From: Sphingobium yanoikuyae
GTDB lineage: Bacteria; Pseudomonadota; Alphaproteobacteria; Sphingomonadales; Sphingomonadaceae
DNA length: 64,000 nt
Direction: 5' to 3'
Assembly: GCF_013001025.1 (NCBI RefSeq)
Contig: NZ_CP053021.1
Location: forward strand, 3,376,001 to 3,440,000
The notes beneath the pieces were generated by a model. The model ran no database searches. It was not told the DNA's origin and worked only from the letters and a program-made list of their open reading frames with translations. Made by a program: the position numbers and the translations under genes. Shown here piece by piece: positions 18,788 through 25,713 of this stretch. Each line of letters opens with the position of its first letter. Positions within the stretch are counted from its first letter, which is position 1.

Positions 18788-18924
18788 GCCTGTTTGAAAA
18801 ATCGCGAAAGAGCGATTTTTCGGTACGGTACCAGCCCGCCCCCCCGCCCAACCACCCGATCCAGTGTCATCCTGTCGGGTGGTTGGGCGGGGGAGCGGGC
18901 TGGTACTGACTTTCTCAAACAGCC
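18788..18924. repeat. nested inverted-repeat element with 32-bp arms
   Basis: Outer octamers CTGTTTGA (18790-18797) and TCAAACAG (18915-18922) enclose a 9-bp hairpin (18797-18805 with 18812-18820) and a large hairpin with 32-bp arms (18828-18859, 18875-18906; a single mismatch) around a 15-base loop. The element fills the gap between the response regulator and the TauE gene and encodes nothing. The compact nested symmetry resembles a REP/BIME-like or small MITE-like dispersed element; copy number cannot be judged from this window. Confidence 0.7.
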
Positions 18925-18941
18925 AGATTATCAGATCATTA

Positions 18942-19772
18942 TCAGATCTTGAGCCCCGCGCGCAGCATCAGCGCACCGATGATCAGCAGATAGACGCCGA
19001 AAATCTTCTTCAGCGGCCCGGCGGGCAGGCTATGGGCGGCGGCCACGCCCAGCGGCGCGGTCAGCATCGACATCGATGCGATCGCTATCGTCGCGGGGAT
19101 GTTGATATAGCCCAGCGAACCCCAGGGCAGGCCGCCTTCGCGAAAGCCGATGATGGCGAAGCCGATGGTGGTCGGGATGGCGATCAGCGTGCCGATGCCC
19201 GATGCGGTGGCGATGGCGCGGTGGATGGTGCGGCCGCACAGCGTCATCGTCATGATGGCAATGGTGCCGCCGCCGATGCCCAGCAGCGAGGAAAAGGTGC
19301 CCAGCCCGCCTGCAATGCCGATGCGCGCCAGCCCCGACGGCATCTGGTCGCTGATCACCTTGCCGTTCAGCACCGGGATCAGGAAGTTGAGCGACATCAG
19401 GATAACGCCTGCGCCAAAGATCATCTTGAGCGTGCGGCCATCGACATGGCCCGCCAGCACGACGCCCGCGCCGCAGCCCAGTATGATCCAGGGCGCCCAT
19501 GTCTTGAGGACGTCGAACTCCACCGCGCCGCGCTTGGAATGCGCCAGCAGCGATCGGATGGAGGTCAGGATGATCGTCGCCGCCGACGTACCGATCGCGA
19601 CATGGGCGATGCCGTCCTTCGTCCCGCCCAGCAGCGGCAGCACGACCAGCAGCGCCGGCACAACGACGAAGCCACCGCCGATGCCGAAGATGCCGGCGGC
19701 AAAGCCGGCGAGCAGGCCGGCGGCCAGCATGGCAACCAGCGGCACGAGCCAGGTCATGATATCACCGGACAT
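18942..19772 (-). CDS. sulfite exporter TauE/SafE family permease
   Basis: 276 aa, about eight hydrophobic helices. The duplicated Gly-rich motifs of the family are present: AAGIFGIGGGFVVVP in the first half and LLGIGGGTIAIM in the second, with GTSAATIILTS between. The family moves sulfite, sulfoacetate or other organosulfonates across the inner membrane. The ATG at 19772 has AAAGGGG seven bases upstream; a GTG six bases earlier is less likely. It stands alone between the repeat element and the ald region, so no substrate can be assigned by context. Confidence 0.85.
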   Translation of the reverse strand: MSGDIMTWLVPLVAMLAAGLLAGFAAGIFGIGGGFVVVPALLVVLPLLGGTKDGIAHVAIGTSAATIILTSIRSLLAHSKRGAVEFDVLKTWAPWIILGCGAGVVLAGHVDGRTLKMIFGAGVILMSLNFLIPVLNGKVISDQMPSGLARIGIAGGLGTFSSLLGIGGGTIAIMTMTLCGRTIHRAIATASGIGTLIAIPTTIGFAIIGFREGGLPWGSLGYINIPATIAIASMSMLTAPLGVAAAHSLPAGPLKKIFGVYLLIIGALMLRAGLKI

Positions 19773-20047
19773 CAGCACGCCCCTTTCTGCAGTGCGCGAC
19801 CTGCGCGCATGATGGAGCGATCGCCTTTTTGGATCAAGGCGGCGAATGTGGGGAAATCGACCATGATGTTAAACCATGCCTCTCTTCGGCGGAACCAGGA
19901 TGCATGGGGGGCATGTGGTCATGTCCCCCTGCCCGACTAGACGAACGAGATCTTGGAACCCGCAAGAGAATCCATGGCGTTTATTTGACAATCGGGAAAC
20001 AAAGCCCGGCGACGCGACGTCGGGCCAGACGAAAAACGGCGCAAAAT
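19773..20047. other. non-coding gap upstream of the TauE/SafE gene
   Basis: No protein-like frame is seen here. The part next to 19772 must hold the permease promoter and the left part is downstream of ald. Only the terminator at 20048-20088 stands out. Confidence 0.5.
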
Positions 20048-20088
20048 AAAAGGACGCCAGCCCCGCAAGGGAGGGCTGGCGTCCTTTT
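20048..20088 (-). terminator. intrinsic terminator after ald
   Basis: A perfect 16-bp stem (AAAAGGACGCCAGCCC and its complement) with a 9-base loop. Read on the minus strand it is followed by TTTTATTTT, so it terminates ald, whose stop lies 45 bases upstream in that direction. Confidence 0.88.
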
Positions 20089-20132
20089 GCCCGGCGCCTG
20101 TCGGGGACGCCGGGAAACAGGGGGCGGCGCGA

Positions 20133-21248
20133 TCAGGCGATCGCGTCTTCCGCCGGGGTGTAGGGCAGGCCCAGATCGTCGGCGACGGCCTTGTAGGTAA
20201 CCTTGCCGTCCCAGACATTGAGGCCCGCGAGCAGGTGCGGATCGCGGCGCAGCGCGTCCTTCCAGCCCAGTTCGGCGATGCGCAGCGCATGCGGCAGGGT
20301 CACGTTATTGAGCGCATAGGTGCTGGTGCGGGCGACCGCGCCGGGCATGTTGGCGACGCAATAATGGACGATGCCGTCGATGATGTAGGTCGGGTCGGCA
20401 TGGGTGGTGGCATGGCTGGTTTCGAAGCAGCCGCCCTGGTCGATTGCGACGTCGACCAGCACCGCGCCCTTCTTCATGGTCTTGAGCATGTCGGCGCTGA
20501 CCAGCTTGGGCGCGGCGGCGCCCGGAATCAGCACTGCGCCGATCACGAGATCCGCCTCGGCCACGCATTCGGCCAGGTTCGCGCGGTTCGAGAAACGGGT
20601 CTTGGCGCGCGCCTCGAAATACATGCCCAGCTTTTCGAGCACTTCGGGATTGCGGTCGAGAATGGTGACGTCGGCGCCAAGGCCGGCCGCCATCTGCGCC
20701 GCATTGAAGCCGACGACGCCGCCGCCGATCACGACGACCTTGGCCGGCAGCACGCCCGGCACGCCGCCCAGCAGCACGCCGCGGCCGCCATGCGCCTTTT
20801 CAAGGGCTGTGGCACCGGCCTGGATCGACATGCGGCCAGCGACCTGGCTCATGGGCTTCAGCAGCGGCAGGCCGCCGCTGGCGTCGGTCACGGTTTCATA
20901 GGCGATGCAGGTCGCACCCGAGGCGATCAGGTCGCGGGTCTGCTCCGGATCGGGCGCGAGGTGGAGATAGGTGTAGAGGATCTGGCCGGGGCGCAGCATC
21001 GCGCGCTCGACGGCCTGGGGCTCCTTCACCTTGACGATCATCTCGGCGCGCGCGAACACTTCGGCGGCCGTCGCGATGATGGTGGCGCCGGCCCGCTCAT
21101 AGAGCGCGTCATGCGCGCCGATGCCTTCGCCCGCACCGGTCTCGACCAGAACCTCATGGCCATGGGCCGTCAGTTCATGGACGCTCTCGGGGGTCAGGCC
21201 GACGCGATATTCGTGATTCTTGATTTCCTTGACGGTGCCGACGATCAT
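20133..21248 (-). CDS. ald: alanine dehydrogenase
   Basis: 371 aa, the usual length. It reversibly deaminates L-alanine to pyruvate with NAD+, letting alanine serve as carbon and nitrogen source. [20 protein letters not shown] is the conserved N-terminus; the Rossmann motif is [14 protein letters not shown]; the catalytic His and Lys fall in KVKEPQ and YLHLAPD, and the C-terminal [16 protein letters not shown] is diagnostic for the enzyme. It is divergent from an Lrp-type regulator, the arrangement found for ald regulation in many bacteria, and ends at a strong terminator. Confidence 0.96.
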   Translation of the reverse strand: MIVGTVKEIKNHEYRVGLTPESVHELTAHGHEVLVETGAGEGIGAHDALYERAGATIIATAAEVFARAEMIVKVKEPQAVERAMLRPGQILYTYLHLAPDPEQTRDLIASGATCIAYETVTDASGGLPLLKPMSQVAGRMSIQAGATALEKAHGGRGVLLGGVPGVLPAKVVVIGGGVVGFNAAQMAAGLGADVTILDRNPEVLEKLGMYFEARAKTRFSNRANLAECVAEADLVIGAVLIPGAAAPKLVSADMLKTMKKGAVLVDVAIDQGGCFETSHATTHADPTYIIDGIVHYCVANMPGAVARTSTYALNNVTLPHALRIAELGWKDALRRDPHLLAGLNVWDGKVTYKAVADDLGLPYTPAEDAIA

Positions 21249-21381
21249 GAGACGCTCTCCATTTTGCGGCGGGATGGCCCATCCTGAAAGGACAACGCAG
21301 CCCCGCCGGTTGTGGCCCCATCATATCGCCAAGCGGGTGACGATTGTTCCCTGATTTGCGCTTGCGATCGCCCGCATGCAG

Positions 21382-21410
21382 GATGATATATCGCGAAATC
21401 TTATTTCATC
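21382..21410. promoter_or_regulatory. imperfect dyad between ald and the Lrp-type gene
   Basis: GATGATATA and TATTTCATC (one mismatch when complemented) flank an 11-base centre in the 175-bp divergent gap, 14 bases before the regulator ATG. AT-rich and dyad-symmetric, it fits an Lrp-type operator that could serve both promoters. Confidence 0.4.
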
Positions 21411-21423
21411 GGGATGACATTGC

Positions 21424-21891
21424 ATGGATCGGTTCGACATCGCGTTGCTGGAGGCGCTGCAGAGCGATTCCCGCCGGTCGATGAACGAGCTGGGCGAGCA
21501 GATCGGCCTCTCCTCCTCCGCCTGCCATCGCCGCATCCGCGCGCTGGAAGATGCCGGCATGATCGAGGGCTATGCCGCCCGGCTCGATCCGGCGGCGCTG
21601 GGCCTGACGCTCCAGGCCTTTGTCGAGATTTCGCTGACCAGCCAGAGCCGCGAGGCGATGGAACGGTTCGAGACCGCGGTCGCCGGCTTCCCGGAAATAT
21701 TGGAATGCCATCTGATGGCGGGCCAGGCCGACTATCTTCTGCGGGTCGCCGCCGCCGACCTCAAGGGCTTCGACGCGGTCCATCGCGACTGCCTCGCCCG
21801 TCTGCCCGGCGTGTCGGCGATCCGCACCAGCTTCGCCATCCGCCGCATCCGCGACTGGCGCGGCTATCGGCTGCGCGATCTTCCTCTTTAA
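21424..21891 (+). CDS. Lrp/AsnC family regulator, probable regulator of ald
   Basis: 155 aa. The N-terminal helix-turn-helix LDRFDIALL-type region reads MDRFDIALLEALQSDSRRS, with recognition part IGLSSSACHRRIRALEDAG; the C-terminal RAM/ligand domain follows, with a conserved MAGQADYLLRV. Lrp-type proteins bind amino acids and act as dimers to octamers. The divergent position to ald makes alanine-responsive control of that gene likely (inference). The 3' end overlaps the convergent cyclophilin gene by four bases. Confidence 0.9.
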   Translation: MDRFDIALLEALQSDSRRSMNELGEQIGLSSSACHRRIRALEDAGMIEGYAARLDPAALGLTLQAFVEISLTSQSREAMERFETAVAGFPEILECHLMAGQADYLLRVAAADLKGFDAVHRDCLARLPGVSAIRTSFAIRRIRDWRGYRLRDLPL

Positions 21892-22790
21892 GGCGCCAAT
21901 CGCACCGGCACCGGCGCATTGCACAGATCGACGCCACCCGCCGGCCGGTCGTAGAAATCATCCTTCCGGTTGGCGCGCAGCCGCAGATAGTCGGCGAAGC
22001 TAGCCGAGCCGGTATCCATCACCTGGACATGCGGTTGCTCCGCTTGCGGCAGATCGCTTGCCAGCCGCACCGAGACGATCGGCAGCTTGCGCTCGGCATC
22101 GGTATAGAAGCCCAACTCACCACTGCCGCGCGGCAGGCTGGTGAGCGCCGTCATCCCCTCGACGACGCGGCCGACGACGGCGATGTTGCGATCGAGCTGG
22201 CGCGGCGCCTGGCCGATCACGGTATAGAGTTCCGCGCCCGTGCCGGCGTCGGGCGACATGTTGCGGCCGACGCCGATCATGCCATAGCAGTGCGGCAGCC
22301 AGGCGGTGTCCCCGTCGATCGCCACCGGCCAGCCATCGATGAAGCCTGTCGCGCGCGCATAGGGATCGGGATAGGGCAGCGGCGTCAGCTTCGCCTTCAT
22401 GCCTCCAAGCGGCTGGACATAGTCGGCCGGACTGGTCGGCGCGAGACCGGCGGGCAGCGGCTTCTTCTCGGTCGCGTCGCCCCATTGGACGACATAATTG
22501 TCCTGCACCCGGTTGATGCTCGTGCCGTCCCACCAATGGGCGGTGGCGAGCGCGCGGATATTGGCGACATGGCGCGGACCGAATTGCGGCGCCAGCTGGA
22601 TCAGCACGCGCTTGCCGCCCTCGATCGTCATCACCAGCAGATCCTGCGCCGGGACGGTGCGCCAGGCACTGGCCGGCGCCTGCGCCACGACTGCGCTGGG
22701 CGTGGCCGGCGGATCGGCCGCATCGGCAGCGGCAAGGGGCAGGATGGCGATGAAGGGCGCGAGCAGCGCGGCACGGCGGCGAAGGGTCAT
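21888..22790 (-). CDS. exported cyclophilin-type peptidylprolyl isomerase
   Basis: 300 aa from the ATG at 22790. [20 protein letters not shown] with cleavage near ADA is a Sec signal. The cyclophilin core is recognisable by [18 protein letters not shown] (catalytic Arg region) and later [20 protein letters not shown] and [12 protein letters not shown]. The protein is longer than minimal cyclophilins, with an inserted segment and a C-terminal tail ending near two cysteine-poor loops. It should assist folding of outer-membrane or periplasmic proteins. Confidence 0.84.
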   Translation of the reverse strand: MTLRRRAALLAPFIAILPLAAADAADPPATPSAVVAQAPASAWRTVPAQDLLVMTIEGGKRVLIQLAPQFGPRHVANIRALATAHWWDGTSINRVQDNYVVQWGDATEKKPLPAGLAPTSPADYVQPLGGMKAKLTPLPYPDPYARATGFIDGWPVAIDGDTAWLPHCYGMIGVGRNMSPDAGTGAELYTVIGQAPRQLDRNIAVVGRVVEGMTALTSLPRGSGELGFYTDAERKLPIVSVRLASDLPQAEQPHVQVMDTGSASFADYLRLRANRKDDFYDRPAGGVDLCNAPVPVRLAP

Positions 22791-22928
22791 GGCGCGATCA
22801 AACAATTGCTGCGCAAGAAAGTAAAGCATCCCCTTGCCTAGTGCGTTGTCGCGCGATAGGGAGCCGCCTCCAGTGCGATGGAATATGAACCCGATTCACG
22901 CCGCTTACAGCGACGATGGGGTTCCTGC

Positions 22929-23019
22929 GGAGCGGTGGCCGAGTGGTCGAAGGCGCTCGCCTGGAAAGTGAGTATACGTCAAAAGCGTATCGAGGGTTCG
23001 AATCCCTCCCGCTCCGCCA
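22929..23019 (+). tRNA. tRNA-Ser (anticodon GGA)
   Basis: 91 nt including an encoded CCA end. Acceptor arms GGAGCGG and CCGCTCC pair; the D arm GGCCGAGTGGTCGAAGGC, the anticodon loop CTGGAAA with GGA, a long variable arm typical of class II tRNAs and the T arm GGGTTCGAATCCC are all present. It reads UCC/UCU codons. A P4-type integrase relic begins 132 bases downstream, so the 3' part of this tRNA probably served as the island attachment site. Confidence 0.97.
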
Positions 23020-23151
23020 TCATCCTTGTCCTTTCATATCCGGTCCGAATCAGAAAAGCCCAGCTTTCTGCGGCTTTCAGTCCGATTCTCGTCCACGTCC
23101 ATCCCTGCCAGTCCACCGGTGGCCGATTGGAAATGTGGGAGATTTGGTGGC

Positions 23152-23767
23152 ATGGGAAAGCTTTCAGCAACCGCTGTGAAAGCAGCAACACGGTCTGGGC
23201 GGCTCGGCGACGGCGATGGCCTGTTCCTCTTCATCAAGCCCGGCGGCGGGAAAAGCTGGATGTGCCGGGCGCAGAAGGATGGGAATCGAGGCGATTTTGG
23301 TTTGGGGAGCGCGTCGAAAGTCTCGCTGGCAACCGCTCGGGAGCGGGCGCGAGAAATCCGAACCTGGGTGGAGCTAGGGCTGGATCCAATCTTCGAGCGG
23401 CGCAAGGCACAGGGCATCCCCACATTTCGCCAGGCGGCTGCCAAGGTGATCGCGGCGCACAGCAAGACAGGCGGAACCAGAAGCACGAGAAACTGTGGCT
23501 CCAGACGCTCGAGGCCTATGTGTTCCCGCACATCGGCCATGTGCGGGCCAATGAGATTACAGGGCCCATGATCCGCAACGCGCTGGCGGATATCAGGCTC
23601 GCCAAGCCCGAGACGGCGCGACGGGTCCGGCAACGGATCGGCACTGTTCTCCATTGGACATATGCGTCGGACTATCGCCAGACTAAAGCACCCATGCGCG
23701 CGATCACCAAGGGGCTGCCGCGACAACCCAAGCAAGAAGGGCATTTCGCAGCCATGCCTTTACCGGC
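23152..23767 (+). pseudogene. tyrosine-recombinase integrase (P4/DUF4102 type), frameshifted and truncated
   Basis: The N-terminal third (MGKLSATAVKAATRSGRLGD, then DGLFLFIKPGGGKSW) is the DUF4102 arm-binding domain. At about 23463-23475 the frame must shift from +1 to +3 to continue with NQKHEKLWLQTLEAYVFPHIG and RVRQRIGTVLHWTYASDY; the expected intervening Trp-Arg suggests a loss of four bases. Similarity ends near HFAAMPLPAW at 23767, so the catalytic R-H-R-H-Y domain is missing. Position beside the tRNA 3' end marks the left end of an old integrated island. Confidence 0.85.
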
Positions 23768-24096
23768 ATGGGCCAGGATGTTTTCCAGCAGATTGGCGAC
23801 TGGGTGCTTGAGCGATTGCGCATCGCCCCGCACCTCTACCGCCTGCAGGTCCACTGTCAGACCGCGACCATCATCGTCGAAGGCCGGCCGAGCATCTGGT
23901 TGAGGATGGTCGATATCCGGTCGAACTCGCTGCCCGTTCAACGACCGGCATCCGGCGGACATAGTCGCCTTCGATGATCCCCTGCGCCGTGCCGCTACTC
24001 AACACCATATAGCCCGATCCCCGGACCGTGCGGATCGCATCCCCACGTCCACCCTCGTTCAACTTGGTGCGCAGTCGGCTCATATGGGTTTCGACC
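23755..24096 (-). pseudogene. remnants of an OmpR-type response regulator and its histidine kinase
   Basis: Reading the minus strand, VETHMSRLRTKL followed by GDAIRTVRGSGYMVL is the end of an OmpR-type winged helix. Next comes GDYVRRMPV and, in a shifted frame, GSEFDRISTILNQMLGR, the HAMP/dimerisation linker of a kinase. After a further gap, VEVRGDAQSLKHPVANLLENI matches the N box of a HATPase domain and then stops abruptly at the integrase junction. Several deletions and shifts make function impossible. Confidence 0.6.
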
Positions 24097-24237
24097 AGCC
24101 GGGATTCTCCCGCGACATAGGCCTCGCGCCACCAGGGACCGATAGAGATAGCGCCGCCCCTCCACCTCATGGGCGAACGCCCTTGTTAACGAGCCGGGCG
24201 AGCAGCGTCTTGACGGTCTGCAAGCTGATCCTCGCAA
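24097..24237 (-). pseudogene. BlaI/MecI-type repressor fragment
   Basis: Minus strand: ISLQTVKTLLARLVNKG, then after a one-base shift FAHEVEGRRYLYRSLVAR, then after another shift EAYVAGESR. This is the winged-helix core of BlaI/MecI/CopY-type repressors. It fuses directly to the response-regulator remnant, without the normal dimerisation tail. A relic of a recombined segment. Confidence 0.6.
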
Positions 24238-24402
24238 GGCAGTGGACAGACCTTTTCTGAACCAAAAGGTCTGTCTTCGATCCATCCCTCAAGCCTACGT
24301 CCTGATCCTTTCGATGGAGGCCCAGCCATGCAGGATGGGCCGGAATGGTCTGATCCGTCGTGAGCCATATCGTCTGGGCACCGGAGCGCTACCCTGACAG
24401 CC

Positions 24403-24747
24403 TTGACCAGGGAGGCCGCGCTCTTGGAGACCTGCAACATTCTTCTCGTGAAAGATGGGCCGCAAGATCCGTTCGACGCTATCGGGCAACGACTTGCGCT
24501 CGATCCCAATGTCACCCTGGCGAGCGAGGCCCCCGTCAGCGTGGAGCAGGCCGTCGTCATGATCTGGGAGCAGCCCGAGATCGCCGTAATCCTCATCATC
24601 GGGCAGGAAACCGCCATTCCGGCGATCGCGTCGGCCATCCGTGCGGCCCGTAGCGACGTTCACATGCTACGTCCCCAGCGACGACTGCGCGCCCGGCGGC
24701 CGTTTCCTCAGCAGCTTCGTCGTCGAACCGTCGCCGGAGGAGCCTGA
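24403..24747 (+). CDS. hypothetical protein, receiver-like alternating pattern
   Basis: 114 aa from a TTG. The region CNILLVKDGPQDPFDAIGQR to AIPAIASAIRAARSDV (residues 11-80) alternates strands and helices like a receiver fold but lacks the aspartates of a working one. The last 35 residues become arginine-rich, while the other frame there becomes protein-like (see 24641), so a frameshift near 24650 is possible. No SD sequence is evident. Confidence 0.35.
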   Translation: MTREAALLETCNILLVKDGPQDPFDAIGQRLALDPNVTLASEAPVSVEQAVVMIWEQPEIAVILIIGQETAIPAIASAIRAARSDVHMLRPQRRLRARRPFPQQLRRRTVAGGA

Positions 24748-24862
24748 CGGCGGAGAGGCCGATGGCGGAGACAAGGACAATGTGCCGGCAGGTCCGCCGG
24801 ACGTGAAGAAGCAGGACGACCCATCGCAGCGAGCGGCCACGCCGCCAGCGCAGGAGGCTTGA
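24641..24862 (+). CDS. short acidic hypothetical protein or 3' half of a frameshifted gene
   Basis: 73 aa from a GTG. It has a short globular start (TFTCYVPSDDCAPGGRFLSS) and an acidic, Pro/Gly-rich tail, ending just before the ribosome site of the next gene. It overlaps the 24403 frame by 107 bases; codon choice (G/C at third positions) fits this frame better in the overlap. It may be the true continuation of the upstream frame. Confidence 0.35.
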   Translation: MRPVATFTCYVPSDDCAPGGRFLSSFVVEPSPEEPDGGEADGGDKDNVPAGPPDVKKQDDPSQRAATPPAQEA

Positions 24863-24863
24863 A

Positions 24864-25685
24864 ATGACCCATGACTGCAACTGCCACGGCGGCGGCGACC
24901 ACCGGCTGGCGACCATCGTTCCCGGCAGCCTCGAACGACCGCTCTACGCTCCCGGCCTCATCCTGCAGGACAGCGACCTGACGGCCGCGGTGGACTATAC
25001 CCGCGAGTTGAACCGGCTGCTGTTCCGCACCCTGTTCGGCTGCGGCGTGCTGTGCGGCCTTACAGTGTCGATCAGGGAGAATTGCGGCCTCATCGTCACC
25101 GTCAACCCCGGCCTTGCGCTTGACGGCTGCGGCGATCCGCTGCATCTGCCCGGTTCGGCTGTGATCAAGCTGGAGGAGCGCGACGGCGTCCTCTCACCCG
25201 CCGGAACCAATGGCGCGCCGCGGTTCACCCAATTCTGGGTGCTGGCCTGCGCGAAGGACGGCAAGTGCCGCCCCCGCCCCACCGTCTGCGACGACTCCCT
25301 GGACGACCGCACGCAGGCGACGCGGGCGCGCCTCAACACCGAAATCTCGGTGACTTTCGATCCGCCGACCTGCGCCTGCGGCTGCATGGATTTCAGCAAT
25401 CAGCATGGCGACGAGGAAGGCGGGAGCGAAGAGGAGTTCGGCAGCGGCGATATCGAGATCGACACCCTGCCCGACCGCGTGACAGACTGTTACGACAAGC
25501 ACAATTATGATCCCGCCTGTCCGAAGGATTGCGGCTGCGGCTCCTCCTGTTCCTGCGGTTGCTGCGTCCTGCTCGCGGAGGTACGCTGGGTGGAAAATGA
25601 CGGCCAGAATGGCTGGCAGGTGCGCCACAAGGGCGTGCGCCGCTTCGTCCGCCCGGCGCTGATCCCCGACCCCATCTCGTCCTGA
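24864..25685 (+). CDS. Cys-rich protein, resembling eCIS-cluster-associated proteins
   Basis: 273 aa with AGGAGG six bases before the ATG. The N-terminal block YAPGLILQDSDLTAAVDYTR, then LNRLLFRTLFGCGVLCGLTV and VNPGLALDGCGDPLHL, matches a pattern I know from proteins in extracellular contractile injection system and phage-tail-like clusters (YFxGxLLTxxDL...NRxLHGxGVVCGL...PGxALDxxGxxI). More than 20 cysteines are present, with a dense run CPKDCGCGSSCSCGCCVLL near the C-terminus, suggesting metal binding or disulfides. No signal peptide. It precedes the large toxin-type gene by 28 bases, suggesting one operon. Molecular function unknown. Confidence 0.6.
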   Translation: MTHDCNCHGGGDHRLATIVPGSLERPLYAPGLILQDSDLTAAVDYTRELNRLLFRTLFGCGVLCGLTVSIRENCGLIVTVNPGLALDGCGDPLHLPGSAVIKLEERDGVLSPAGTNGAPRFTQFWVLACAKDGKCRPRPTVCDDSLDDRTQATRARLNTEISVTFDPPTCACGCMDFSNQHGDEEGGSEEEFGSGDIEIDTLPDRVTDCYDKHNYDPACPKDCGCGSSCSCGCCVLLAEVRWVENDGQNGWQVRHKGVRRFVRPALIPDPISS

Positions 25686-25713
25686 CGTCCACGGGCGACA
25701 GGGGAGACGCGGC

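Noticed and set aside
22878..23462. Frame covering tRNA-Ser and the integrase start
   Set aside because: Crosses a tRNA gene and has no protein similarity before the integrase segment that begins at the frameshift.
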